Source: Branchiostoma floridae
Taxonomy: Eukaryota > Chordata > Leptocardii > Amphioxiformes > Branchiostomatidae
Length of the DNA stretch: 64,000 nt
NCBI RefSeq assembly: GCF_000003815.2
Contig: NC_049988.1
Coordinates: forward strand, 2,028,678-2,092,677
Direction of reading: 5' to 3'
In this document: piece after piece, positions 48,086 to 58,918 of the stretch
Numbering within the stretch: the first letter of the stretch is position 1
How the letters are laid out: each line of letters opens with the position of its first letter
Notes under the pieces: generated by a model
Database searches by the model: none
Told to the model about the DNA's origin: nothing
Seen by the model: the letters and a program-made list of their open reading frames with translations, nothing else
Translations under genes and position numbers: made by a program

Positions 48086-49117
48086 TTACCAACACTGATC
48101 ATCTTTTAATTTTTTTTTACCGGTATGAGTTCTCGTATGTCTCACAAGGTCAAACTTCCGAGTTGACCTGTACCCACACTCCCCACACATGTAGGGCTTA
48201 TCACCGGTGTGTTTGGCTACATGTTGGTTCAAACTGGATTTTTGTGCAGCAGAATAGTCACACTGGTCACATTTGTAGGGTTTGTCACCGGTATGGGTTC
48301 TCATATGTCGGGATAAGTCAGAATTCCGATCTGTCATGTACCCACACTTCCCACACATGTAGGGTTTGTGACCAGTGTGTTTGGCTAGATGTTGGTCCAA
48401 ATTGGATTTTTTGGCTGCAGAAAAGTCACACAGGTCACACTTATAGGGTTTTTCACCAGTATGAATTCTCATATGGTCGGATAAATGAGACTTTTTAGAT
48501 GTCCTGTACCCACACTCCCCACACATGTATGGTTTGTTACCTGTGTGTTTGGCTAGATGGTGCTCCAAACTGGATCTTTGTGCAGCAGAATAGTCACACT
48601 GATCACACTTGTAGGGTTTGTAACCGGTATGGGTTCTCATATGTCGGGATAAGCCAGGCTTCCGATCTGTCATATATCCACACTCTACACAAATGTATGG
48701 TTTGCCACCAGTGTGTCTGGCTAGATGTTGGTCCAAGTGGGATTTCTGTTCTGCAGAATAGTCACACTGGTCACACTTGTAGGGTTTGTCATCACTGTGT
48801 TGGGCTAGATGTCTGTCCAAGTTGGACTTCCGTGTAGCAGAATAGTCACAGTGGTCACACTTGTAGGGTTTTTCACCTGTATTGGTTCTCATATGTCGGG
48901 ATAAGGTAGATTTGTAAGCTGCTCTGTACCCACACTCCCCACAGATGCAGAGCTTATCACCGGTGGTTGACTTCGGCTGACAGCCCAAACTGGTTTTGGT
49001 CTCTGTTGGCTGGTCTTTGGTTTTACTTGCATTCTGGCCACCTAAAACTCCAGTAGAAGACCCGTGACAGACGTTCTGGGGAACAGCAGTAGGAGACCCA
49101 TCACCTGCCTCTGCCAT
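48086..49117 (-). CDS. C2H2 zinc-finger protein Z1 (343 aa, 10 fingers)
   Basis: One long coding exon (49124 down to 48086) starts MAEAGDGSPTAVPQNVC, with an acceptor (ttccattag|attcgac) just before the ATG. A 5' untranslated exon probably ends at 49943 (gaag|gtaagaac). After about 55 non-finger residues come ten C2H2 fingers with TGEKP/TGDKP linkers. The first has Asn in place of the last zinc-binding His (RHMRTN), so it is probably not a full finger. Finger types alternate: YMCGECGYRT...LSxHMRTHTG and YKCDQCDYSAAQKSxLxxHLAKHTG. The protein should be nuclear and bind DNA. No KRAB, SCAN or BTB domain is seen. Unit Z2 is its tandem duplicate. Confidence 0.92.
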   Translation of the reverse strand: MAEAGDGSPTAVPQNVCHGSSTGVLGGQNASKTKDQPTETKTSLGCQPKSTTGDKLCICGECGYRAAYKSTLSRHMRTNTGEKPYKCDHCDYSATRKSNLDRHLAQHSDDKPYKCDQCDYSAEQKSHLDQHLARHTGGKPYICVECGYMTDRKPGLSRHMRTHTGYKPYKCDQCDYSAAQRSSLEHHLAKHTGNKPYMCGECGYRTSKKSHLSDHMRIHTGEKPYKCDLCDFSAAKKSNLDQHLAKHTGHKPYMCGKCGYMTDRNSDLSRHMRTHTGDKPYKCDQCDYSAAQKSSLNQHVAKHTGDKPYMCGECGYRSTRKFDLVRHTRTHTGKKKLKDDQCW

Positions 49118-49942
49118 GTCGAATCTAATGGAATAGATAAATATCAGAAAAAAAAAAGTAGACCAAACAAAACTAGAAAATTTTAAGCAAACAAGTAGAT
49201 AATGTTTGCCTTTACATGTTCTGGCGTATCAAGCTATGTTAGGTGATTTTTTTACGTGTTTTGAAATTACAAAATATACATTGGTCCTTTATATTCAATA
49301 TACTACTAAGAGACTAGTCATGTTCACTATAACGTGATAAAAATGGTACGATATGCAATGTATTCCCTCGAAGGGATTAGTTTTTATTTCGTCACTGAAT
49401 TTTCAGCTCAAGTCCTTTTAGCTCCAAACATGTTATGATTGCTTAAAGCTCATAGCAAATCATCCGTCATAAAAACGCCTCCCATATTAAAGTAGACTCT
49501 CCCAATTACCTACATGAACCCAGCGGCATCTTGAGTAGAATTATCGGTCGCCTGTCGGGTAGAATCGCCGTTTTAGTAAGATCTGTTTAGTCTTACACAA
49601 AACAGATATTAGACATTAAATCCAGCCCATCGAGCTATGTTCTGCTACTTGCTACATGTAACCCTACACCCCAGAGTGACTGCTAAATCTCCAGTGACCA
49701 TTGTGACAGCGGTCTGGCCAGTTCATTTATTTGTTTGGACAAGTAAAAGAAACAAAAGCAATGTTTTCCTTTGTTTCCGTGAAAGTAAAGATACCCCCCT
49801 CCCCACACCATGATTTAGGTCACCCCGAAAAGTCTTACATTTCTGCCTAGTCGCTCATTACTATATCGCTAATATACATTACCGCTTAACCCTATAGTTC
49901 ATAATAATGCAGTCATATTGTCAGTGTATATCTCGTTCTTAC

Positions 49943-50060
49943 CTTCTTCGAGTGATGATTATTACCTCCGCACAATCTTCTGCAAGCGTCTGTCTGTTTG
50001 GAGCAGCAAGGGGTGAAAGGTTACACTCTGGGGTGAAAGACCAATGTAATACCCGCTTAT
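49943..50060 (-). other. Probable 5' untranslated exon of Z1
   Basis: The strong minus-strand donor gaag|gtaagaacg at 49943 and the sequence up to about 50060 are conserved upstream of Z2 (donor at 53203). The exon start is not defined. Confidence 0.5.
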
Positions 50061-50583
50061 ACTCATTTGGTGTGTAGTGTGTTTCGCCTACACTTCAAAG
50101 GAGGTGCCTTTTAATGCGACCTTTCTGGATTTTTTTTTCCGTTTCTTCTTTCATTCTTATCATGTTTTTACATTGTACAGAAATAATCAGTTGTTAAATC
50201 AATCACGTGTGCAAAGTATTGTTGAGTAATAATGCAATTTGTCCCATTATATGTAAACGAGCTTCATAATGTGTACAAGGACCGCAACTTGCCCGTCGTG
50301 TTAGAGAAATAAATCGTTTTACTACCAATATCACCAGTATTAGTGTAAGAGTCCAAACCCCCGAGACAAATGGTATAACCCGGTGAACCCAGAGGTCAAG
50401 GAACCAGTTGGTTCCAGTTCAGTTCTGGACATGTTTCCAAGAATACAGTTACACTTCAGAGCTGTCCTTGTCTGAGCCTCCATTCATCTGAGTATCCTTG
50501 GGGTGAGGAATGGGGCAGAACAATTTAATCGACGACCACCCAGCGACAGGGGACGCAGTTTTAGCGGATCGATGCGACTAGTG
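50061..50583. other. Upstream region of Z1 (empty site)
   Basis: No gene. Contains tgtacaaggaccgcaacttg at 50270-50290, the uninterrupted counterpart of the insertion site of the 6.4-kb element near Z2. Confidence 0.6.
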
Positions 50584-50655
50584 TAAGGTATGAATTGTTC
50601 TGCCCCATCTGAGTATCCTTGGGGTGAAGGATGGGGCAGAACAATTCATATCTTA
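50584..50655. repeat. Perfect-stem hairpin between Z1 and Z2
   Basis: taaggtatgaattgttctgc ccat pairs with atgg ggcagaacaattcatatctta (about 24 bp, one mismatch) around a 20-bp loop. The right half with its loop is also a direct repeat of 50488-50530 (gagtatccttggggtga). Confidence 0.75.
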
Positions 50656-51289
50656 CATTAGTACAGCACAGTTTTAGTAAAAAAAAGTCACGGACCACCC
50701 TGCTGTGGGTGGAGCAGACAAATGAATGTATCCGGATATATATGAACTTTATTGCACCACATTTGTACATGGTACAATGTATGGCAACGACTGAATATAT
50801 TACACAATGTACAAATTAGGTGTATAGAATAAGACTTAGCATCTTAATTAACATAACAAGAACGGCTAACACAAGTCTTTGTTATAGTTTTACAATCGAG
50901 TTGGGCTAATCATGAGTTTCATTATTCTTTCTAATAGCAAATTAGTCTTTGATATATTTGCTTATCTTTTCATTATGGGGGTTGTTGCATCTAAAGATAT
51001 ATACAAATCTGTCTGTAGCATGTCCGGATTTGCAGCCCTAGCTTGCACTCGACAGTACAAACCTGAAGTTTGAAAATACGTGACATCACTACAGCCTATG
51101 CACGCTCGTAACTGTGAGGTGGCTTATTCTCAAATATCGGAATAGGACACGTAAAACGTTCCTTTTACATGCATGCTGCATATACATGTGGCGCTATAAC
51201 TAGTAGTAGATGTTTTCTGTTGTACAGTTATATTTCCACCCCATTAGGTATACAAGGTTGTTCATCAGGTGTGTTTATTACAGCTAGAT

Positions 51290-51379
51290 GACATATAACC
51301 CTGGTACGCTGTATGCTCAGTTAAATGAGTTTTTAAAGATGTACCGAAATCACATTCCCCACACATGCATTAGTATTTC
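51290..51379 (-). pseudogene. Frameshifted ninth finger of Z2
   Basis: Directly after the Z2 stop, the alternative frame reads TGEKY, stop, then CMCGECDFGTSLKTHLTEHT, a recognisable finger. A one-base shift after finger 8 has removed it from the protein. Confidence 0.75.
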
Positions 51380-52210
51380 TCACCGGTGTGTTTTACAATG
51401 GCTGTCTAGGGTGGATTTTTGAGCAGCAGAATAGTCACACTGGTCACAATTGTAGGGTTTTTCACCGGTATGAGTTCTCATATGTTTGGCTAAATGAGAC
51501 CTCTTAGTTGTGCTGTACCCACACTCCCCACATATGTAGGGCTTATCACCAGTGTGTTTTGCTAGATGTTGGTTCAAACTGGATTTTTGTGCAGCAGAAT
51601 AGTCACACTGGTCACACTTGTAGGGTTTGTCACCGGTATGAGTTCTCATATGTTGGGATAAGGTAGATTTCTGAGTTGTCCTGTAGCCACACTCCCCACA
51701 CATGTAGGGTTTGTCACCAGCGTGCTTTGCTAGATGTTGGTCCAAATTGTTTTTCTGTGCAGCAGAATAGTCACACTGGTCACATTTATAGGGTTTTTCC
51801 CCGGTATGAGTTCTCATATGGTTGGATAAGTGAGACTTCTTAGCTGTTCTATACCCACACTCCCCACACATGTAGGGCTTATCACCAGTGTGCTTTGCAA
51901 GATGTTTGAACAAATTCGACTTATCTGCAGCAGAATAGTCACACTGTTCACACTTGTAGGGTTTTTCACCTGTATGAGTTCTTATATGTCGGGATAAGGT
52001 AGATTTGTAAGCTGCCCTGTACCCACACTCCACACACAGGAAGGGATTATCGCCAGTGGTTGACTTCGGTTGACAGCCCAAATTGGTTTTGGTCGCTGTT
52101 GGCTGGTCTTTGGTTTGACTTGCATCCTGGTCACCTAAAACTCCAGTAGGAGACCCATAACAGACGTTCTGGGGAACAGCAGTAAGAGACCCATTACATG
52201 CCTCTGCCAT
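51380..52210 (-). CDS. C2H2 zinc-finger protein Z2 (276 aa, 8 fingers)
   Basis: The ATG at 52210 (MAEACNGSLTAVPQNVC) is chosen over the upstream in-frame Met because the acceptor ttccattag|attcaac lies at 52217, as in Z1. Eight C2H2 fingers follow an N-terminal region almost identical to Z1. Finger 1 is complete here (RHIRTHTG). Types alternate between YMCGECGYRT and YKCDQCDYSAA, as in Z1. The protein ends HCKTHR by a frameshift just before a ninth finger. A foldback MITE lies in its upstream intron, and a 6.4-kb element about 320 bp beyond the probable first-exon donor. Nuclear DNA binding is expected; targets are unknown. Confidence 0.92.
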   Translation of the reverse strand: MAEACNGSLTAVPQNVCYGSPTGVLGDQDASQTKDQPTATKTNLGCQPKSTTGDNPFLCVECGYRAAYKSTLSRHIRTHTGEKPYKCEQCDYSAADKSNLFKHLAKHTGDKPYMCGECGYRTAKKSHLSNHMRTHTGEKPYKCDQCDYSAAQKNNLDQHLAKHAGDKPYMCGECGYRTTQKSTLSQHMRTHTGDKPYKCDQCDYSAAQKSSLNQHLAKHTGDKPYICGECGYSTTKRSHLAKHMRTHTGEKPYNCDQCDYSAAQKSTLDSHCKTHR

Positions 52211-52264
52211 GTTGAATCTAATGGAATAGAGAAATGTCAGGAATTTCAAGCAAACAAATAAATA

Positions 52265-52445
52265 TTATTATAGAAATTGCTAAACTCTTTCCAACACTGA
52301 GTTGATATAGGAACTTACCCTAAGTTTTCGGTCAAACTCCGTCGACCTTGTTCACAGAATGACCCTCTCTATATGTGACCGAAAATTTAGGGTAAGTTCC
52401 TATATTAATTCAGTGTTGGAAAGAACATTTAGCAATTTCTATAAT
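52265..52445. mobile_element. Foldback MITE in the Z2 5' intron
   Basis: The arms ttatagaaattgctaaa...ctttccaacactgagttgatataggaacttaccctaa and their complement pair over about 75 bp each, around a short loop (cgtcgaccttgttcacag). The hairpin is absent from the matching Z1 intron, so it inserted after the duplication. Confidence 0.85.
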
Positions 52446-53202
52446 GTATTCTACCAACACAGATGAACTTTCATGCTAAATTAAATAAATATTGTTTTCC
52501 TATACATGGTCTGGCCTATCAAGCTATGTTAGGTGATTTTTGTTTTATGTGTTTTGCAATTACAAAACATATTGATACATTATATTCAATATACTAGACT
52601 TTACTAGTCAATTTCACTACAAGGTGATAAAAATGATACGATATGTAATGTATTCCCTCGAAGAGATTATTTTTATTTTGTTACAGAAGTTACAGCTCGA
52701 ACATTTTAGCTCCAAACCCTTATGATTGCCTACAGCCCATACCAAACCATCCGTCATAAAGGCACCTCCCGTATTACAGGAGACTCTCCCGATGACATAA
52801 TTGACCCCAATGGCATCTTGAATAGAATTATCGGTCGCCTGTCGGGTAGACTCGTCGTTTTAGTGAGGTCTGTTTAGTCTTACACAAAACACATATTAAA
52901 TCCAGCCCCTCAAACTTTGTCCTGCTACTTGCTACATGTAACCATACACCACAGGGTGTCTGCTACACCTCCAGTAACCATGGTGACAGCGGTCTGGCCA
53001 GTTCATTATTTGTTTGGACAAGTAAAAGAAACAAAAGCAATGTTTTCCTTCGCTTTCCGTGAAAGTAAAGATGCCCCCCTCCCCACCCCATTTTCGTCAC
53101 CCCGAAAAGTCTACGTAATGCAGCCCACATACCATAGAAATGACCTCTATCCCCTATATGTCATAATAATGCAGTCATATTGTATGTATACCTTGTTCTT
53201 AC

Positions 53203-53310
53203 CTGCTTCCAATGATGATTTTTACCTCCGCACAATCTTCCTGCAAGCGTCTGTCTGGAGCAGCAAGGGGTGAAAGGTGACACTTTGGGGTGAAAGGTCA
53301 AATTAATACC
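53203..53310 (-). other. Probable 5' untranslated exon of Z2
   Basis: Minus-strand donor gcag|gtaagaac at 53203, with downstream conservation to Z1 (cctccgcacaatcttc, gcaaggggtgaaagg). The exon start is unknown. Confidence 0.5.
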
Positions 53311-53815
53311 TGCTTATACACATTCAGTGTGTAGTGTGTTCCGCCTGCACTTCAGATTAGCTGCCCTTTTAATGCGACCTTTCTGGATTTTCTTTCTTTC
53401 CGTTTCTTCCTTAGTACGGAAATAATCAGTTGGTAACGCAATCACGTGCGCCTTGTATTGTTCAGCAATGATGCAATCTGTCCCTTTATATGTAAACGAG
53501 CTTCATAATTCTGTACTAGGACCGCGGGTTTACGGAAAAGGCTGGGCTGTCTACCTGGGCTGGCTACCTGGGCTGGCTACCTGGGTTGGCTATCACGTCA
53601 GGCTACTTGGACATACGAAAGCCAATTGGGACAAAAGCTGTTTTAGCAGTAGGGGTTGTTTGTGCTCAATGAAGAAGCTATGTGTGAAGCTACTGTGTGT
53701 CATTATGTGAATGATCTGTGTGAAGTGGCTTTGTGTGAAGCAGCTGTGTTTGAAGGAGCTGTGTATGTTATATAACCCAGAGGTTCTGGGTTCGAATCAG
53801 TTCATATGCCACCGA

Positions 53816-55110
53816 TCTTGTGCGCTTGGGAAGGGCTCTTAACACGACTTTCCTCCCTTCACTAGGGTAGAGAAAAGAGTACCTAGCTTCGGTATTACAC
53901 GTCTGAATCTCAGCAGCAGTTTAGTCTGCGCAACCTAGACTGCGCAGGTGACGTATTGGATATTTAATGAGGCCAGTTGGCCATGCACCACCATGCGACA
54001 TTGGGAAAAATTGCAGGTCTAGAACTGCTTCCATCACTTCTGACCAATCATATACCAGGATTTTGATCACGTGAATCCTTCATTTTAGAGAAGACGGCAG
54101 CCATTGTTCTGGGCTTTGTTGTGATATATTTCTCTCGCATTTCGGCCGAAATTTGGCGTTCATCGGGCCGCTGGAAGTGCCGCGTCAGCACAACTACGTG
54201 CAGGATCATGTGTAGAAGTAAAATCGCGATTTCTACATTTAAGGGAGTTTTGATTCCGCTGAAAAGCACAGATATAGTTTGTCAAACCTACGAAACGTCA
54301 TCCTGTTGACAGCTCTTCAGCGTTTGATGTTTTTATTCCACGAGGGAAACCGACCAACACAGGTATGTTTTGTTCGTTTTGACGCCATATTGCTTGATAT
54401 CCGAAGCCCTAATGTATATTATTTTGTAGTGTTTCGGTTAATATGACAGTATAATCGAAGATAACTGGTGCTAGAACTCATAGAAGTCTTTGTTTACGTC
54501 TGCTAGAACAATTTATTTCTATCAAGAAGTTTCCATGGCAACACAATGCATATTTTCTAGCTAGGTGAGTTGTAAAATGAATATTTCCTGTACAATATCA
54601 TGACAAGACATGGATAAGAGTGCCATAGAATTTAGCCATTGTTTCTCTGTTTTTCCCCCTATAATTTCCAAACCCCCACAAAAACAAGAAATACTCAAGT
54701 AAAAAAGCCTCAATATTCATTACTAGTATGATAGTATGAATGTTGGCTTTACAAAGAAAAAGTTGATAATAAGATAACGTTACTAAAAATGTGCAGTCCC
54801 CCCCTGTCTGTAGAGTAGTCTTGTCAAAAATTGATACAGTATTAGGATTTTCATAAATGTACTTGCTACTTATACTAGTACTCATAGTACCAATAGTAAT
54901 ATCTAGTGCTCCATTATCATCAGTTACACTTCAATTCCTTGCGTTTTATGTAGTGTCATCACGTCAATCATCATTACTGTGTAGTACTATACAGTGTCAA
55001 ACAGCATGTAGTGCAAATCAACACTAGTTGTATACAAATTATGTCAAACACTAACAGCATGTAGTACTGTATACAATGTCAAACAGCATGTAGTGCAGCT
55101 GCCAATCAGT
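53816..55110. other. Interior of the long-TIR element, left part
   Basis: A tRNA-derived-SINE-like block runs from 53781 (gggttcgaatc) through gcttgggaagggctcttaac to about 53920. A possible plus-strand exon ends at the donor cacag|gtatgttt near 54361, downstream of gacggcagccattg at about 54100. No protein is recognised. Confidence 0.35.
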
Positions 55111-55382
55111 ATTACTGTATATAAATTTCAAATTTATCATTGGACTTTAGGATCATGGGAAGCCGATGGTGTTGGTTGGGCAGACTCCGATCAAATGATT
55201 TGTCAGCGTGGACTTCAGCCTTGCCACTGGATCGGGAATGGACATGATGTGTGACGAGGCACTTTATCCTGTACCACAAAGAAGAAGAATGATGATACAT
55301 CTGCATCTGCATCTGCATAGGATACCCCCAAATGACCCCGCGAGGGGCAAAAGTAGGGGGGGGGGGAGCTGAGGCTCCCGGG

Positions 55383-55694
55383 TTAGGGCGGGCAGGCCGC
55401 CTGCCTGGCACGGAAGTGCTCAACGTTGGGAGCGCTTACAACCGTGCCAGGCAGGGCATTCCACTCGGGAATTGTGCGTGGGAAAAAAGAATGTTTGTAG
55501 ATATCGGTGCGTGCAAATATGTGTTGATATTTGAAGTCGTGACTACCCCGGGTGCGCCCTTGGGCAGGCTTCAGAATATTGCTGGCGTCTATGTTAATAT
55601 TATTGTTGACTACTTTATAGAAAAAGGTGAGGCGGGCGTTCCTCCTCCTTTCGGAGAGAGGGCGCCACTGCAGGTCTGAAAGCATTTGTGTCAC
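55383..55694 (-). mobile_element. LINE reverse transcriptase C-terminal remnant
   Basis: A 103-aa frame reads LQWRPLSERRRNARLTFFYKVVN, then HSFFPRTIPEWNALPG. This is the conserved tail of CR1/Jockey-type polyproteins (L-W-x-x-L-x-x-R-R, FFPRTI-x-x-WN-x-LP). The catalytic part is absent. Confidence 0.85.
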
Positions 55695-55989
55695 GCACGA
55701 TACAGGTGGGTCTTGCCAGGAAGTTGATCAGTGCATGGACATAAAACCCCCTGCTCTGCCATGAACCTGAGCCCGAACCCCCACCTCCTGATGCAGGGGA
55801 CCATGTGGTGCTGTAACAGGTGTATCTTGACTGGGACCGTACCATTGGGGACGTTTAGTATGGTAAAACAACATGAACTTTTTGATGGCTTTGTCTGGAA
55901 AAGCGAATAAAAGTAACCATAAATGAGTATATGTTAAGTAGCGGGTTGTCTTGACAACATCGGTTAAGTAGAAGGATTGTTGTAAATGT

Positions 55990-56195
55990 AACTTGTGTTC
56001 CCCAGTTGACTGTAGTTAAGACCAATCTTCTCTTTTGCCTCCAGCAGGTGGCCAGTGGGGATGAAGACTTGCTCAAACTTCAGCTGGTGCAGCATCCTCC
56101 GAAGCTCATCACGTGACACCCGCCGCAGTTCCTCCAGAAGCAGCACTCCAGATTCACCACCACTGACTTTGTCCCTGACCTCCTCCATAACCCCA
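55990..56195 (-). CDS. Unidentified exon-like frame
   Basis: The minus-strand frame RIGVMEEVRDKVSGGESGV, then LEELRRVSRDELRRMLHQLK and FEQVFIPTGHLLEAKEKI, looks like real protein: charged helices, normal composition. It is 3' of an attag acceptor-like site at about 56205. I do not recognise the family. It lies inside the 6.4-kb element and could be a captured host exon or part of the element's own gene. Confidence 0.35.
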
Positions 56196-56984
56196 ATTCT
56201 TTCTAATGGTAGAAAGGGCTGCCTCTACAGAGGACTTTCTGGGCTTGGGGACAGGTGGGTGGGAGTAAGGGAGAGTGGGTTGGTTGAAGGGAGGGAGCCC
56301 CAGTCGTAAATGGCCGCACTGACTGGGGACACATACGTCCTTTTCTCCTTTCATACAGAATGGTAAGCAGGGCTCAAAATACCACCTGCATATGCATGTT
56401 AGTGCAGGTAGAATTGGAGCTGTGCAGGTATTTTTGGTGTCCACTTGTACCTAACCTGCACTGGTCCATGTACTGGATTTTATACATATATGTCCTATGA
56501 TGCAGGTTTATATGGATTGTTATTAGCTGCATTGACTGTTACCACCTCTAAAGACTAAAAGAAAAAAATAGCAATGGTTCCTGAACAATTCTAGTATGAT
56601 CCTATAATTTTAGTGGTGCAGGTAAAACTTGTCTGGTGCATGTAATTTTCAATGTTACCAGCACCAGTGCAGCTATGCAACAAAGAGGATTTAAAGCCCT
56701 GGTAAGTTTTCTGCACGGATTTCGTACATAGTCAGGCTCTCCCTGGCCACCCTTCTCGTTAATGTCATCAGAAAATGGTTGTCAATTTCACCTTCTGGGC
56801 GTCAAGTTTCAACTCTTGTCTCTCGAGAAGAGGGAGGGTTGTAGAGTGGTTGGGAAAGGAGGGCGTGGGTGGGTTAAAGGGATGGTGTGAGAGGGGGAAT
56901 GGGTGGGAGTAAGGGAGAGTGGTTGGGTTGAAGGGATAGTGAGAGAGGGAAAATGGGTGGGAGAGTGGGTGGATGGGAGAGAGT

Positions 56985-57090
56985 GGGTGGACCAGATTCT
57001 CCCGGCTGTCCTTGGCATTGAAGATGCAAAACACGGCGTTCTCCCTAGAGTTAGGGTACTCCCTGTTCTGTACCTGGAAGGTCATCTTGG
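56985..57090 (-). CDS. Unidentified exon-like frame
   Basis: The minus-strand frame SSKMTFQVQNREYPNSREN, then AVFCIFNAKDSRENLV, has protein-like composition and is bounded by repetitive G-rich DNA. Same orientation as the frame at 56.0-56.2 kb, so they may be exons of one gene. Family not recognised. Confidence 0.3.
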
Positions 57091-57120
57091 ACGAGCTTCC
57101 CCCCCATGGTCTCCCCTCAA

Positions 57121-57285
57121 CAAGGGAGGGAGAGAGACAGTGTGTGGGGGGGTGGGGGTGGGGTGGGGGGAGAGAGAGTGGGGGGGGGGGAGAGAGAGAG
57201 AGTGGGGGGGGGAGAGAGAGAGTGGGGGGGAGAGGGAGGGAGGGAGGGAGGGAGAGAGTGGGAGAGGGAGGGAGGGATCATTTTG
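57121..57285 (+). repeat. Purine-only G/GA-rich tract
   Basis: Almost uninterrupted G and A (gtgggggggggagagagaga, then gggagggagggagggaggga). Strong G-quadruplex and triplex potential, and prone to length error in assembly. Confidence 0.9.
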
Positions 57286-57388
57286 TCATGGGAATGAGAC
57301 CTCCTCTGACAATACAGGCATTCTGCTGGTTAGGTGTCAGGGGACCTTTCTCACTCAGACCAACTGTTATCACAACCTACCTACCTAC

Positions 57389-57793
57389 CTACCTAGCAAC
57401 AGATATGGAAGGTTGGGCATCTTGGCAGGAAGGAGACAGACAGGTAGCAGGGGTAGGTGTAGTAGTCATGGTAGTGGAGGGAGGGGTTAACACTGTGCGA
57501 GGAGTGGAAGGAGGTACAGGTACAGTTACATGTACGGGTGGTGGGATCACCTGAGTGTTAGTGGGAGGCACCATGAGGAGTAGTTTGACAGGTAGCAGAG
57601 GCAGTGCTGTGGTGTGAGAAGGACCAGCCATTTGTTTTGTATTTGTTCTACATTCAATATGGTACTTAAGTTCATCCAGCCTCAGCTGTGCACAACAGTT
57701 TCTACAGTTAAAAGTTAACTGTGCATAGCAGGACCTCCAGGACATGTGAACAGGTGTCAGGTCACTTGCTTTTTTTTGTTTTGCATATAGCAC
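57389..57793 (-). CDS. Unidentified frame with cysteine cluster and Pro/Thr-rich tail
   Basis: A 134-aa minus-strand frame: early cysteines (RSCYAQLTFNCRNCCAQL, HIEC), then a low-complexity V-P-P-T-rich segment and CLSPSCQDAQPS. The spacing suggests a small zinc-binding segment, but no known domain is evident. Could be another exon of the gene hinted at by the frames at 56-57 kb. Confidence 0.3.
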   Translation of the reverse strand: MLYAKQKKASDLTPVHMSWRSCYAQLTFNCRNCCAQLRLDELKYHIECRTNTKQMAGPSHTTALPLLPVKLLLMVPPTNTQVIPPPVHVTVPVPPSTPRTVLTPPSTTMTTTPTPATCLSPSCQDAQPSISVAR

Positions 57794-58734
57794 AGTCAGG
57801 ATTGTTATTTCCAGCTATGTCTGGAACAACTTATGTAAGCATGCAAAGCAAAACATGTGTGCACATAGTGTTTGCACTAGCAAATACCACAATTGTATGC
57901 CTCCAAACTACAGAGTGGTTTGAATCTATCCTGTCCTATTCCTGATCAAGAAGCCATCTAATGTGTTTAAGAGTTCAGAGAAAGTCTCTTCACTCATAGT
58001 TTTGGCACACTCTTCCACCTTTTCACCTTTCTCATTTTTTCTGAGTTTTGGGCCTACCCGGAGACTTCCTTTTTACTGATCTCCCCCCTTTTGTCAGTGT
58101 TGTTTTCACATTTTCAAAAGGAATTCAGGTTTTTCCATACCAGTGAGCAAGGAGGATAAAAAAATTGTTTTTGTTTGTCTGCACAAACTCACCACAAAAC
58201 CAGCAAAGCTTTTTAATGTGTTCTTGTACTTTTGAATCAGTGCTGCAGGTAGACATTTTATACAGTTGACAAGAAAACTACTAAGGTTCATGGACATCTA
58301 CATCTGACAAATTGCAATACTGGCTTATAATTTCTTTATGAGTAGACACAAGATGTATTGTTTATCCAATGTACTACTAGTATTTTGACAACATATTTTT
58401 AGTAGGGCAGCAAAGAGATGTCTCCCTGTGTTTCTCAGCTATAACATATTCACATTATCAATTCTCGGTGATTGTATTGTGTATCTGTTGTAATATTGTT
58501 CTCACAAGAAAAGTTTGATATGCATCAAAGAAATGTCTCCCTGTTGTTTGTCTCAGCTGGGGGAGGGGGGCACATTTTCTGATATTTTATTTACTGCAAT
58601 ACAACAACACCTTTGCTATGATCAGCCTCGTTGTTTTTCTTTTCAGCTATAACAATTTTGGTAGGGATACAACTTGATTTAGAACAATAAAGAATGAAAT
58701 ACAAGACTCTACAACAACTGATATTGTTCTAAAT

Positions 58735-58918
58735 ATGACCTACGGGTCGTGCACTCTGTCATTTTCATCCGCTTGTAACACAAAGGAAAGACATCAAACG
58801 AAGAGAATAAGCACGGATATTAGTAGTGGTAAGTATGATATTGACAACAGATACAAAGATTACTGGTGGGAAACTCCTGGAGAGAAGCAGTGCTCAGATG
58901 AAGAAGAGCAAAATCAAA
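58735..58918 (+). CDS. Two possible small exons, plus strand
   Basis: A strong donor agtagtg|gtaagtatg at 58828, and acaacag|atacaaag...caaag|gtatga at about 58851-58918, look like an exon end and a full small exon (YKDYWWETPGEKQCSDEEE). No family is recognised. They lie on the strand opposite to the frames at 56-58 kb. Confidence 0.25.

Noticed and set aside
48163-48837. Plus-strand frames of 111-112 aa with regular Cys and His
   Set aside because: They are antisense shadows of the Z1 zinc-finger exon, whose 84-bp periodicity keeps the opposite strand open.
56903-57554. Plus-strand frames of 193-195 aa, Gly/Arg/Glu-rich
   Set aside because: They are generated by the purine-rich G/GA tract and its surroundings; low complexity with no recognisable domain.
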